From: JACVRX01 sp046726315
Lineage (GTDB): Bacteria > Actinomycetota > Actinomycetes > Jiangellales > Jiangellaceae
DNA: 64,000 bases
Assembly: GCA_046726315.1 (NCBI GenBank)
Contig: JBKPAG010000029.1
Location: forward strand, 1-64,000
Direction: 5' to 3'
Shown: positions 24,118 through 33,876 of the stretch, piece by piece
Layout: each line of letters starts with the position of its first letter
How positions within the stretch are numbered: position 1 is the first letter of the stretch
Position numbers and translations under genes: made by a program
The notes under the pieces: model-generated
The model's database searches: none
Told to the model about the DNA's origin: nothing
The model's input: only the letters and a program-made list of their open reading frames with translations

Positions 24118-26730
24118 TCAGCGGCGACGGGGGCTGCGCTTCCTCGGCGCGGGGCCCTTGGCCCGCTTCTCGGCCATCAGCTCGACGGCCCGGTCGAGGG
24201 TCAGCTGGTCCACCCCAGTCCCGCGCGGAACGGTCGCGTTCGTTTCGCCGTCGGTGACGTACGGGCCGAAGCGACCGTCCTTGACGACCAGGGGTTTGCC
24301 GTTGGCCGGGTCGGTGCCGAGTTCCCGCAACGGCGGAGCAGCAGGGGCCCGACCGCGGCGACCCTTCGGCTCTGCGAACAGCTTCTCGGCCTCCTCGAGA
24401 GTCACAGTAAAGATCGACTCCTCGTCCGGAAGCGAGCGGAAGTCCGAACCCTTCTTCACGTACGGCCCGTACCGGCCGTTGGAGGCGACGATCTCCGCTC
24501 CGGAACGGTCAGTACCGACGACCCGTGGCAGTGCGAGCAGGCGCAACGCATCGTCGAGTGTCACCGCATCCAGGGACATCGACGCCATCAGTGAGGCGGT
24601 CGTCGGTTTCTCGTCCTTGCCGGAATCCTGGGGCAACACCTCGGTGACGTAGGCCCCATACCGCCCGGCCTTGGCCACCACCGTCCGCCCGGTCGATGGG
24701 TTGACGCCGAGCTCCCGGTCGCCGTTGCCGGCGGCAAGCAGCTCCCGAGCCCGCTCGAGGGTGAGCTCGTCCGGCGGCAGATCCGCCGGGACGCTGCCGC
24801 GGTTGCCGCTGGCATCCTCGACGTACGGCCCGTAGCGGCCGACGCGCAGGACCACCCCGTCGCCGAGCGGGAACGACGAGATCTCCCGGGCGTCGATCTC
24901 GCCGAGGTTGTCGACGAGATGCTTGAGCCCTTCCAGCCCGTCGCCGCCGCTCCAGAAGCGGGTCAGCTCGGCCGGCCGCTTCGCCCGTCCGGCTGCGATC
25001 TCGTCGAGCCGGTCTTCCATGCGAGCGGTGAATTCGTAGTCGACCAGCCAGCTGAAGTGCTGTTCGAGCAACCGGACGACGGCAAAGGCGAGCCATGACG
25101 GCACCAGCGCCGCGCCTTTCTTGAACACATAGCCGCGGTCGAGGATCGTCCGGATGATGGAGGCATAGGTCGATGGTCGGCCGATGTCGCGCTCCTCGAG
25201 CTCCTTGACCAGGGTGGCCTCGGTGTAGCGGGCGGGCGGCTTAGTCACGTGACCTTCCGCACCGACGGCGCTGGCGGTCAGGGCCTGGCCCTCCCACAGC
25301 CGTGGCAGCCGCCGCTCGCGGTCGTCCAGCTCGGCTTCCGGGTCGTCGGCACCCTCGACGTAGGCCTTCATGAATCCGAAAAACGTGATCGTCTTGCCGG
25401 ACGCGCTGAACTCGACCGCTTCACCCGACGATGCCGTCGCGCCGATCCGCACCGCCAGCGTCTGGCCGACGGCGTCGCGCATCTGTGAGGCGACCGTCCG
25501 CATCCAGATCAGCTCGTACAGGCGGAAATCGTCGCCCGAGAGCCCCGACTCGGCAGGGGTTCGGAACGTCTCGCCCGCCGGCCGGATTGCCTCGTGCGCC
25601 TCTTGCGCACTCTTGACCTTGCTGGTGTATCGCCGCGGCGTCTCGGGTAAGTAGTCCGCGCCGTAGAGCTCGGCGACCTGGCTGCGCGCGGCCGCGACGG
25701 CGGCGTCGGACAACGTGATCGAGTCGGTCCGCATGTAGGTGATGAAGCCGCCCTCGTAGAGCCGCTGGGCTACTTGCATCGTCCGAGCCGCGCCGAACCC
25801 CAGCTTGCGGGCGGCTTCCTGCTGCATCGTGGTCGTTCGGAATGGCGCATAGGGGCTGCGGCGGTATGGCTTGGCCTCGATCGACCGCACCTCGAAGGGC
25901 ACTCCGCGCAGGGCTTTGGCGAGCGCCCCTGCGCGCGTACCGTCCAACACGGCGACGGATGCCGACCGGTTCTTCAGCTGCCCGACCGAGTCGAAGTCGC
26001 GACCGGTGGCGATTCGAACGCCCTCGAGAGACGTCAGCCTGGCCTCGAAGTCACTGGGCTGGTCGGACGTCCCGGTGTCGAGCGTTGCTAACAGATCCCA
26101 GTACTCCGCGGACCGGAACGCCATCCGCTCCCGCTCGCGGTCGACGACCAGCCGAGTGGCCACGCTCTGCACTCGTCCCGCGGACAGGCCCTGCATGACC
26201 TTGCGCCAGAGCACCGGCGAGACCTCGTAGCCGTAGAGCCGATCCACGATGCGGCGGGTCTCCTGCGCATCGACCAGGTCCTCGTCGATGTCCCTTGGGT
26301 TGTCGACAGCCTCGTGGATCGCGTCGGCGGTGATCTCGTGGAACACCATGCGCCGCACCGGGACCTTGGGACGCAGCTCCTCGCGTAGGTGCCAGGCGAT
26401 GGCTTCGCCCTCGCGGTCCTCGTCGGTGGCGAGCAGTAACTCGGCGGCGCCCTTCAACGCGGCCTTGAGCTTGCGGACCTGTTCCTTGGCGCGGCCGGGC
26501 GGCACGACGTAGAGCGGCTCGAAGCCGCCCTCGACATCGACCCCGACCGGGTCACCGAAACGCTCGCGCTGGGCCGGAGGGACCTCGGTCTTCTTCGACG
26601 GGAGGTCACGGATGTGGCCGAATGAGGACTCGACGTTGTACCCACGACCGAGGAAGCCGGCGATCGTCTTCGCCTTGGCGGGCGACTCGACGATCACCAG
26701 GCGGCGCGGGACGTCGTCAGTGCGGGTCAA
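24118..26730 (-). CDS. topA: DNA topoisomerase I (type IA)
   Basis: 870 residues. The N-terminal TOPRIM domain begins RRLVIVESPAKAKTIAGFLG and has LLLATDEDREGEAIAWHLRE with the acidic triad. The catalytic tyrosine stands in GGFITYMRTDSITLSDAA. No C4 zinc fingers follow; instead the actinobacterial C-terminal repeats recur (GRYGPYVEDASGN, GRYGAYVTEV, GRYGPYVKKGSDF, GRFGPYVTDGE) and the end is a Lys/Arg-rich tail, features that aid processivity in mycobacterial TopA. It relaxes negative supercoils. Start at 26730 gives MTRTDDVPRR before the conserved block. Confidence 0.96.
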   Translation of the reverse strand: MTRTDDVPRRLVIVESPAKAKTIAGFLGRGYNVESSFGHIRDLPSKKTEVPPAQRERFGDPVGVDVEGGFEPLYVVPPGRAKEQVRKLKAALKGAAELLLATDEDREGEAIAWHLREELRPKVPVRRMVFHEITADAIHEAVDNPRDIDEDLVDAQETRRIVDRLYGYEVSPVLWRKVMQGLSAGRVQSVATRLVVDRERERMAFRSAEYWDLLATLDTGTSDQPSDFEARLTSLEGVRIATGRDFDSVGQLKNRSASVAVLDGTRAGALAKALRGVPFEVRSIEAKPYRRSPYAPFRTTTMQQEAARKLGFGAARTMQVAQRLYEGGFITYMRTDSITLSDAAVAAARSQVAELYGADYLPETPRRYTSKVKSAQEAHEAIRPAGETFRTPAESGLSGDDFRLYELIWMRTVASQMRDAVGQTLAVRIGATASSGEAVEFSASGKTITFFGFMKAYVEGADDPEAELDDRERRLPRLWEGQALTASAVGAEGHVTKPPARYTEATLVKELEERDIGRPSTYASIIRTILDRGYVFKKGAALVPSWLAFAVVRLLEQHFSWLVDYEFTARMEDRLDEIAAGRAKRPAELTRFWSGGDGLEGLKHLVDNLGEIDAREISSFPLGDGVVLRVGRYGPYVEDASGNRGSVPADLPPDELTLERARELLAAGNGDRELGVNPSTGRTVVAKAGRYGAYVTEVLPQDSGKDEKPTTASLMASMSLDAVTLDDALRLLALPRVVGTDRSGAEIVASNGRYGPYVKKGSDFRSLPDEESIFTVTLEEAEKLFAEPKGRRGRAPAAPPLRELGTDPANGKPLVVKDGRFGPYVTDGETNATVPRGTGVDQLTLDRAVELMAEKRAKGPAPRKRSPRRR

Positions 26731-26896
26731 CAGGAAACTCCTTGGACAGGATCCACCGGGCGAAGACCGGCGGGGTGGTACTCCGGGTTCGTGGGCACCG
26801 AGCCCGCAGGTATGTCGAGGGTGAGTGTGCGGCCTTACCAGCCGGTTGTGTCAACTCGCTGCCACGGCCACCGTGTTCCCGAGGCATTACAAAGAG

Positions 26897-26930
26897 TATT
26901 TGCAAACTATATTTGCGAACTGCTAACCTG
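26897..26930 (+). promoter_or_regulatory. Promoter with two direct repeats before the ArsR gene
   Basis: TATTTGCAAAC at 26897-26907 is followed 13 bases on by TATTTGCGAAC at 26910-26920; the first holds the perfect palindrome TTTGCAAA. TTGCAA (26900-26905) and TAACCT (26924-26929) are spaced like -35 and -10 boxes, and the -10 ends 7 bases before ATG 26937, which fits a leaderless mRNA. The repeats overlap the -35 and spacer, so the ArsR-type product may repress its own promoter. Confidence 0.45.
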
Positions 26931-26936
26931 TCGGCT

Positions 26937-27506
26937 ATGACCGAGCCCAGCACCAGCAGGATTCAGGACGTCCGCACGCTCCGGGCGGTCGCCCATCCAT
27001 TGCGGGTCCGGCTGCTCGCCGCATTGCGGGTCGACGGACCGGCGACCGCTTCGCAGCTGGGCCGTCGGTTCGGCGAGAGCAGCGGATCGACCAGTTACCA
27101 CCTGCGCCAGCTTGCCCGCTTCGGCTTCGTTGAAGAGGACCCGGACCAGCCCAACGCCCGCGACCGACGGTGGCGGGCCACGCACCAGTTCACCAGCTGG
27201 CGAGACTCCGACTTCGCCGAAGACGAGGAAGGAAAGGCGGCGATCCGATTCATTCGCGCGCGCCAGCGCGACAACCTCAACCGGGTCGCCGAGAGTTTCG
27301 AGACCGAGGACTGGGACAGGACCTGGCGCGACGCGGCGGGCATGTCCGACCTCGTTGCCCAGCTCAGCCCGGCATCGCTGACCGCGCTGGACAACCAGAT
27401 CATCACGCTGGTCCGGGAGTACGAGGCTCGCGACGCACACGCGCCGGACGCCGAGCGGGTCGCGATCTGGCTCGCTGGGTACCCGGTTCGGGAATACCCC
27501 ACATGA
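26937..27506 (+). CDS. ArsR-family winged-helix transcriptional regulator
   Basis: 189 residues. The DNA-binding domain spans about 10-90: VRTLRAVAHPLRVRLLAALR, GPATASQLGRRFGESSGSTS, YHLRQLARFGFVEEDP. The CxC metal motif of classical ArsR is absent, so an organic ligand or protein signal is more likely; the C-terminal half is helical (IRARQRDNLNRVAESFETED). It overlaps the MFS gene by ATGA (27503-27506), so it probably controls that transporter. No ribosome site precedes the ATG; see the promoter entry. Confidence 0.85.
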   Translation: MTEPSTSRIQDVRTLRAVAHPLRVRLLAALRVDGPATASQLGRRFGESSGSTSYHLRQLARFGFVEEDPDQPNARDRRWRATHQFTSWRDSDFAEDEEGKAAIRFIRARQRDNLNRVAESFETEDWDRTWRDAAGMSDLVAQLSPASLTALDNQIITLVREYEARDAHAPDAERVAIWLAGYPVREYPT

Positions 27507-28825
27507 TCAGTGCCGCCGCTGCCCGCAAGCGCTTCGTCGTGATCTCTGCGCTCACCTGGCTGCCGGCCGGACTGGGGATGCCGGCGTTCGTCCTGTTGAT
27601 GCTGGAACGCGGCCTCGACCTCGTGACGATCGGCACCGTGTTCGCCGCGTACGGCATCGTCACGGTGCTCATGGAGCTCCCCACGGGTGGACTGGCCGAC
27701 GTGATCGGCCGGCGCGGCGTGCTGCTCGCGTCCGCGGCGTTGACGACGCTCAGCTTCAGCGCGATAGCGTTCGCGACGACGACCGCGCAGTTCCTGGCGC
27801 TTTCCGTTGCAAAGGGGCTCGCGCGTGCGCTGTCCAGCGGTCCAGCCGAGGCGTGGTACGTCGACACGGTGCAGGCAATCGACTCCGGCGGCGACCTGCG
27901 CGCGGGGCTGTCGCGGGGGTCGGCGGCGGGATCGGCTGCCCTCGCGATCGGCACCCTGGCCGGCGGCGGGCTGCCGCTGCTGGTGCCCTCGGGCTGGCCG
28001 GTGCCACCGCTTGCCGCTCCGATGGTCTGCGCTGCCTTCGCCGGTGCCACGCTGTTCGCCGTCGTGGCGCTGTGGATGACCGAACCGCACCGGCCGGGCG
28101 CGCGGCCCCGGCTCGTCGCAGTGCTGCTGGCGGTTCCCGCCACGATCGTCACCGGTGCGCAGCTCGCCGTGCGCAGCAGTTCCCTGGTCCGTCTGTTCGC
28201 CGGGTCCATCGCACTCGGCGTCGCGCTCAACGCCATCGAGCTGCTGACCCCAAGCCGGCTGGCGGTACTCACCGGAAGCGCGGAAACGGGTAGCGCCGGC
28301 TACGCCGCCGTCGCCGCCGGCGGATTCCTGGCCAGCGCCCTCGGGGCGGCCGTGGCCGTTCCCGTGGCCCGCCTATTCCGTGGGGTCACCTGGCGTGCGA
28401 CGGTCGCTGCCGTTGTGCTCACAGCGGCATCGCTGGCCGGCCTCGCGGCGACCGCACAGCTGTCCGGAGTAACTGGCCTGGTCGCCACGGCAGTGGGCTA
28501 CGTCACCTTGTTTCTCGGGCTCGGCATCGCCCACCCACTGCGCTCGGAGCTCTTGCACCAGCGAATCGGCGCCTCCGAGCGCGCGACTCTGCTGTCGATC
28601 GACTCGCTGCTGCTGCAGCTCGGCGGTGTCGCGAGCGCGATATGCCTATCGGTGCTGGCCCGTAACCTCGGGCTCGGCGTGGCGTGGTCGGTAGCCGCCG
28701 GTGCGCTGCTCGCGGCCGCGGCCGTGATGATCCGCATCCCGTCGATCACTCGTCAGGAGATCGTCGCCACGACTCCCGCGACGGAAAGCAGATCCACCAT
28801 GCCGAAGTTATCACCGGCACCGTAG
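27503..28825 (+). CDS. MFS transporter
   Basis: 440-residue membrane protein with about 12 hydrophobic segments. The loop between helices 2 and 3, ELPTGGLADVIGRRGVLLAS, is the MFS signature (G-x-x-x-D-x-x-G-R-R). The N-terminus ISAAAARKRFVVISALTWLP enters the first helix. The last 20 codons run antisense through the 3' end of the peroxidase pseudogene, so the natural C-terminus may have changed. With the coupled ArsR regulator this is a typical inducible efflux pair; substrate unknown. Confidence 0.85.
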   Translation: MISAAAARKRFVVISALTWLPAGLGMPAFVLLMLERGLDLVTIGTVFAAYGIVTVLMELPTGGLADVIGRRGVLLASAALTTLSFSAIAFATTTAQFLALSVAKGLARALSSGPAEAWYVDTVQAIDSGGDLRAGLSRGSAAGSAALAIGTLAGGGLPLLVPSGWPVPPLAAPMVCAAFAGATLFAVVALWMTEPHRPGARPRLVAVLLAVPATIVTGAQLAVRSSSLVRLFAGSIALGVALNAIELLTPSRLAVLTGSAETGSAGYAAVAAGGFLASALGAAVAVPVARLFRGVTWRATVAAVVLTAASLAGLAATAQLSGVTGLVATAVGYVTLFLGLGIAHPLRSELLHQRIGASERATLLSIDSLLLQLGGVASAICLSVLARNLGLGVAWSVAAGALLAAAAVMIRIPSITRQEIVATTPATESRSTMPKLSPAP

Positions 28826-30190
28826 GTCGGCGTCCAATCCGGGTCCTGGCTGAGGTAGGACAGCCGGTCACCCTGGATCAGCCCGAGGATCACCTCGGCG
28901 ACGATTCGGCCGCCGACCGGGCCTAGGTGCTCACCGTCCGCCGCCACCGCCGCCTCGCGCATGTAGAACCACAACGGCGTGCGCTGGTGCAGGCTGAGGT
29001 CCTTGAGGTCGGTCAAGCCGCCAGGCGCCAGCTCGGGCAGTTTCATGGCGCGCGCAACGCGCTGGCCCGATGGCACCTTCGTGGTGAGGCTGCGCAGCAG
29101 ATTGCGGGTCGCCAGCGGGGTGGCCGTTGCCGGTGGCTGACCCATCAGGTCGAACAGGACCGTCGACAGCGTGGTGTCGATCTTCTTGTTGGGCCGAACT
29201 CGCCCGTCGCCGAAGTCGATGAAGGTTTGCCAGTCGATGAATCGACACGGAGCGCGCCGCCCGCCACGCAGGTCGGCCGGGTCGGCTGGGTTGGTCGCCG
29301 CCGGGTCGAACAGCGGCGCGAAGAACTTGCAGGGCCGGATCGGAGGCGCTGGTGCCGAAGTTCGCGCGGTGGCTCGGGCGCACCTGCGAATGGCCGAACC
29401 GATAGGCAGCGACCGAGAACTCGACCGGGATGAAGGGGTCGTTGCGCCATTTGTAGTGCTCGAGCCCGTTCTCCAGCACGTCGTCGACGACGTCCTGACC
29501 CACCGTGGTGGGCAGGAACTCGTGCACGAGCAGCCACTGGTAGTGCCAGCGCACCGTAGCTGCGCCTCAGCGAAGATCTCGTCGACGGTGAAGCCTGGCC
29601 CGAGATCGTCCTTGACGTCCCCCCACCACGGCGTTGTGGAAGCTCAGCAGGGCCAGATGCAGCTGGGAGACGACCAGGTTCTCGTCGTTGCGGGGGTCGC
29701 CGGCCAACGCGACCAGCTGACTGTTGCGGGGCAGGTCATGCCGCATCGAGCTGTCGATCGACACAATCGGCGACCCTGGAAATCTCCTCCGTCAGGAACG
29801 TGGTGCGTCCGCCGTCAACGGTCTGGTCGTAGAGCTGCGGCGACGCGTTGGGGCCCCCGCCTTACACGCTGTCGAGGTCGAGCGCAGGAATCCGGAAGTT
29901 CCGGATGGAGTCCGGGTCCTGCCGACGGGCCAAGCTCGAGGTCGGGTCGAACGTCATGTCGTGGTCGACGAACTGGCCGAGAAAGGTGAACCCGGCTGTC
30001 ATCGTCGGGTTGTTCGGGTTGTTGACGCTCTTGGCCGGGTCCGTGATGAGCGTAATCGGGTCGGACAGGTCATCGCCCGCGTCCATCGGGCCACCGCGCG
30101 CCGATTTCCATGAGTGCGTCGCGGATCAGCGGCGTGTCCGCGGCGAACGGTGGGAGGGTGGGGAAGAGACGGCCGCCCGCTCCTCCTCCA
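28753..30190 (-). pseudogene. Animal-type heme peroxidase family gene, multiply disrupted
   Basis: Fragments in several frames join into one peroxidase: GRLFPTLPPFAADTPLIRDA; PTMTAGFTFLGQFVDHDMTF with IRNFRIPALDLDSV; RHDLPRNSQLVALAGDPRND, ENLVVSQLHLALLSFHNAVV; MRWHYQWLLVHEFLPTTVGQ, FIPVEFSVAAYRFGHSQVRP; DWQTFIDFGDGRVRPNKKID; and WFYMREAAVAADGEHLGPVG. QFVDHDMTFDP is the distal heme motif and FGHSQVRPS the proximal His. Lesions: frameshift near 30090, TAA at 29862-29864 in place of a Tyr codon, and frameshifts near 29780, 29622 (a G run), 29555 and 29322. The 3' end overlaps the MFS gene. Confidence 0.8.
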
Positions 30191-30194
30191 ATGC

Positions 30195-30262
30195 ACTTCA
30201 ATGATCAAAGACGCGCTACGGAGCCAATCGACCCGCTTTGGCGCGTTTTTGATCATTGAAGT
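30195..30262. repeat. 22-bp near-perfect inverted repeat
   Basis: Arms 30195-30216 and 30241-30262 match at 21 of 22 positions when one is reverse-complemented; each contains TTCAATGATCAAA. The 24-base loop follows. It lies between the peptidase gene and the start of the peroxidase remnant. It could be a transcription stop for the leftward hppA-peptidase operon, or a transposon or recombination end. It lacks a normal U-tract. Confidence 0.65.
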
Positions 30263-30292
30263 CGGTGGATGCTCCTCCGCTCGGGGAGCGGT

Positions 30293-31339
30293 TTACAGTG
30301 TCTGCAGCCAGGTCCACGCGATCGTGCCGGCCCGTTCCAGCTGTCGGGGGTCGACGACTCGTGGGAGGTCGGCTGCCGAGTGGTAGGCGGCATACGGAAC
30401 GCTGCCGATACGGGCAGCCGGAATGTCGGCCTTCTCGAACGACCAATGGTCACTGGCCCGGTTCTGATCGTCCTGGCGGGCCGGAACTTGGGCGCTGTTG
30501 GCGGCGGCAAGTAGCGCCTCCACGACCGTCGTGGTGCCGGTTCCGCCCGTGCTGATCGGAACCGCATCAGCAGGCACGCCGACCCGATCCAGGGACACCA
30601 TGGCCCGCACCGCCCGTCGGTGAGCGGCAGACAACGCGGCCACGTAGTCCTGTGAGCCGAAATGGTGCAAGTCGTCGCCACGTCCGCGTGGCTCTTCTGC
30701 TCCGAACGCGATGAACCGAACCGGAAGCGTCGGCGGCTGCTCCGCTGCCATCCGGGCCAACTCGAGGACCACCGCGACACCCGAGCCGTTGTCCTCCGCC
30801 CCAGGTGCGACGGCAACGGTGTCCAAGTGTGCGCCGATGACCACGTGTGGCTTGGCAGGGTCGAAGCGTGGCGGATCTGCCATGACATTCTCAGATGTGC
30901 CGGCCCCTACGGGCACACCCCACGAGTCGCCTGCCGGGACGGGGACGGGCATGGTGGTCACTCGATAGCCGAGCGACTCGAATCGCGACCGGACGTATCG
31001 CACCGCCTCGTCGAAGGCCGCTGACGCAGCCTCGCGCGGGCCGATCTCCGTCGCGAGGTGCTCAACCGTGGCAAATGCGTCGGCCGGGTTGAACACCGCC
31101 GCCGGCCTCGGGGTCGGTGTGGGTTTTGGCGTCGGCGTCCTGGTTTCGGCAGGCGTCGGCGACTGCCGCGACTGCGACGTGGCCTGCGGTGACGTGGGTG
31201 CCGCAGCCGGCTCGGCTGACGTGCATCCTGACAGGTCGCCGAGCGCCACCACCAGCATTGTCAGGGCGGTCAATCTGCTGATCAGCGTCGACGCATCCCC
31301 AGACCCCGGCAAGCCGCGCTGCTCTCCACAACTCGGCAT
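30293..31339 (-). CDS. M28-family zinc aminopeptidase, lipoprotein
   Basis: 348 residues. A hydrophobic stretch ends in LSGC (Cys39, a lipobox), followed by a Thr/Pro/Gln linker and the M28 fold. Metal ligands are visible in VVIGAHLDTVAVAPGAEDNG (His, Asp), FIAFGAEEPRG (Glu-Glu), AMVSLDRVG (Asp) and YHSAADLPRV (His). It would remove N-terminal residues from peptides outside the membrane. The ATG at 31339 is three bases after the hppA stop, so the two are in one operon, though no ribosome site is evident; the 20 residues before the membrane segment make the start uncertain. Confidence 0.82.
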   Translation of the reverse strand: MPSCGEQRGLPGSGDASTLISRLTALTMLVVALGDLSGCTSAEPAAAPTSPQATSQSRQSPTPAETRTPTPKPTPTPRPAAVFNPADAFATVEHLATEIGPREAASAAFDEAVRYVRSRFESLGYRVTTMPVPVPAGDSWGVPVGAGTSENVMADPPRFDPAKPHVVIGAHLDTVAVAPGAEDNGSGVAVVLELARMAAEQPPTLPVRFIAFGAEEPRGRGDDLHHFGSQDYVAALSAAHRRAVRAMVSLDRVGVPADAVPISTGGTGTTTVVEALLAAANSAQVPARQDDQNRASDHWSFEKADIPAARIGSVPYAAYHSAADLPRVVDPRQLERAGTIAWTWLQTL

Positions 31340-31342
31340 TGC

Positions 31343-33718
31343 CTATGTCGTTCGAGACTTACCGGGTTCGACCTGGTGCGCCGGCTCGTCGACCGTCGGG
31401 ATCGGCTTGATGGCGGCCGGCGGTGGGCTGGTCGTACCTGAATCGGACGAGTCGAGCGCCACGGGCCGGCGCTTGGAGAACCACACCGCTGCCACGATGA
31501 CGAGAACGGCACCGCCGGCGATCGAGTAACGCAGCCGGTCGTTGGCCTCGGCGCCCACCGACATCGCGACGATCGCGGGCGCCACCAGAACCGATACCAG
31601 GTTCATCACCTTGATCAGCGGGTTGATCGCCGGGCCGGCGGTGTCCTTGAACGGATCGCCGACCGTGTCGCCGATGACCGTCGCCTCGTGCGCCGGCGAG
31701 CCCTTGCCGCCATGGTGGCCGTCCTCGACCAGCTTCTTCGCGTTGTCCCAGGCACCTCCCGAGTTGGCCAGGTAGACGGCCATCAGCGTGCCGGTCGCGA
31801 TCGCGCCGCCGAGATACCCGGCCAGCGGGCCCACGCCGAGACCGAAACCCACCGCAATCGGCGCCAGCGCGGCCAGCAGTCCCGGCGTCGCAAGCTCACG
31901 CAACGAGTCGCGGGTAACCATGTCGACGACCTTGCCGTACTCCGGCCTGGTCGTACCCGCCATGATTCCTGGGATCTCGCGGAACTGGCGGCGCACTTCG
32001 AACACGACGGCTCCCGCCGCTCGGCCGACCGCGTTGATCGCCAGGCCCGCGAACAGAAACACGACCGAGGACCCGATCAAGATCCCGACCAGGATGTTCG
32101 GCGCATCCACAGTCCGCAGGAAGGCTGCGCCGGCGTCCGCTGCGGCCACCCCGGCGTCCGCCAGAGTGGTTCGGACCGCGTCGTTGTAGGCGCCGAACAG
32201 CGCCGTTGCAGCCAGGACCGCCGTTGCGATCGCGATGCCCTTGGTGATCGCCTTGGTGGTGTTGCCGACCGCGTCGAGCTCGGTGAGGATCTGGGCGCCT
32301 TCGCCGGTCACGTCGCCGGACATCTCCGCGATGCCCTGGGCGTTGTCGCTGATGGGACCGAATGTGTCCATGGCCACGATCACGCCGACGGTGGTCAGCA
32401 GGCCGGTCCCGGCCAGCGCGATGAGGAACAGCGACAGCACAACCGAGCCGCCGCCGAGCAGGAACGCTCCGTAGACGGCCGCAGCGATGATGAGGGCGGC
32501 GTAGACCGCCGACTCCAGCCCGACCGCTACGCCGGCCAGGATTACCGTCGCCGGCCCGGTCAACGAGGTTCGCCCGACGTCGCGCACCGGCCGCCTGTTC
32601 GTACCGGTGAAGTACCCGGTCAGCCAGAGGATCACCCCGGCCAGCACAATCCCGATGATCACGGCCAGGGCCGCCAGCGACCGCGGGTCACCGTCGTGCT
32701 CGACGCCACCGTCGAGCTCCAAGAACGAGCCGGGCAGATACGCGTAGGCAGCCAGCGAGCAGAGAATCGCCGACACCACGGCGGAGACGTAGAAACTGCG
32801 GTTGATCGTCCGCAGGCCGTTCTCACCGGCCCGGGGCCGCGTGATGTAGATGCCCAGCACTGCCGTCAACGCGCCAATAGCGGGCACGACGAGCGGGAAC
32901 ACCAAACCCTCCGCGCCGAAGGCGGCCTTACCCAGGATCAGCGCCGCAACCAGCATCACTGCGTAGGACTCGAACAGGTCTGCCGCCATGCCGGCGCAGT
33001 CGCCCACGTTGTCGCCCACGTTGTCGGCGATCACAGCCGCGTTCCGAGGGTCGTCCTCCGGGATACCCGCCTCGACCTTGCCGACGAGGTCGGCGCCGAC
33101 GTCAGCCGCCTTGGTAAAGATGCCGCCACCGACCCGCATGAACATGGCCAGCAGCGCCGCACCGAAACCAAAGCCCTCGAGCACGGTCGGTGCGTCACCT
33201 TTATAAATCAACACGACAGTTGCAGCACCGAGCAGACCGAGACCGACCGTGGCCATGCCGACGACACCGCCGGTTCGGAACGCGATGCGCATGGCCAGAT
33301 CCCGGCCCTCGTCGCGAGCCGCCGCCGCTACCCGGACGTTGGCCCGGACGGCGAGCGACATGCCGAAGTAGCCGATGGCCGCCGAGAACATCGCGCCCAG
33401 CACAAAGAACAGGGATCGCCCGAACCGGACGTCGCCGTCGCCGGGGAGCAGGAACAGCAGGCCGAAAACCAACACCACAAATACGGCCAGCGTCCGGAAC
33501 TGACGGTAGAGGTAGGCAGCCGCCCCTTCCTGGACGGCGAGCGAGATCGCCTTCATTCGCTCGGTGCCCTCGCCCGCCGCAAGCACCTCACGACGGAACA
33601 GCCCCGCCATCACCAGCGCCGCGATGGCGACCAGCGCCACGACGACGACGTAGGAGATGTTGCTACCCGAAAGCGAGATCGCCGAGCCGGCCTCTTGAGC
33701 CCGGATCAGCCCGGTCAT
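31343..33718 (-). CDS. hppA: K+-insensitive membrane-bound proton-translocating pyrophosphatase
   Basis: 791 residues, about 15-16 membrane spans. The active-site block reads GGGIFTKAADVGADLVGKVE, AGIPEDDPRNAAVIADNVGD, NVGDCAGMAADLFESYAV, giving the Asp and Lys residues that bind Mg-pyrophosphate. AVGNTTKAITKG carries Lys and Thr at the positions that make the enzyme independent of K+. PPi hydrolysis drives H+ out of the cytoplasm. The start is ATG 33718, directly after AAGGAGG; the frame extends to 33787 but without family sequence. Followed by the M28 peptidase gene. Confidence 0.95.
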   Translation of the reverse strand: MTGLIRAQEAGSAISLSGSNISYVVVVALVAIAALVMAGLFRREVLAAGEGTERMKAISLAVQEGAAAYLYRQFRTLAVFVVLVFGLLFLLPGDGDVRFGRSLFFVLGAMFSAAIGYFGMSLAVRANVRVAAAARDEGRDLAMRIAFRTGGVVGMATVGLGLLGAATVVLIYKGDAPTVLEGFGFGAALLAMFMRVGGGIFTKAADVGADLVGKVEAGIPEDDPRNAAVIADNVGDNVGDCAGMAADLFESYAVMLVAALILGKAAFGAEGLVFPLVVPAIGALTAVLGIYITRPRAGENGLRTINRSFYVSAVVSAILCSLAAYAYLPGSFLELDGGVEHDGDPRSLAALAVIIGIVLAGVILWLTGYFTGTNRRPVRDVGRTSLTGPATVILAGVAVGLESAVYAALIIAAAVYGAFLLGGGSVVLSLFLIALAGTGLLTTVGVIVAMDTFGPISDNAQGIAEMSGDVTGEGAQILTELDAVGNTTKAITKGIAIATAVLAATALFGAYNDAVRTTLADAGVAAADAGAAFLRTVDAPNILVGILIGSSVVFLFAGLAINAVGRAAGAVVFEVRRQFREIPGIMAGTTRPEYGKVVDMVTRDSLRELATPGLLAALAPIAVGFGLGVGPLAGYLGGAIATGTLMAVYLANSGGAWDNAKKLVEDGHHGGKGSPAHEATVIGDTVGDPFKDTAGPAINPLIKVMNLVSVLVAPAIVAMSVGAEANDRLRYSIAGGAVLVIVAAVWFSKRRPVALDSSDSGTTSPPPAAIKPIPTVDEPAHQVEPGKSRTT

Positions 33719-33876
33719 TCGTCCTCCTTGACGTGCCAGTTCTGGGTCGGCGACAAATACCCGGTACCCGCGCGCGTGGTTTCGCAAGCGGGTGCCGGAT
33801 GGTGGTTGACGACCCAGGACCGGACGATCGCCCGGCCCGACTGGTCCCGAATTCTACGCAGTACGGCCTCGCGGTA

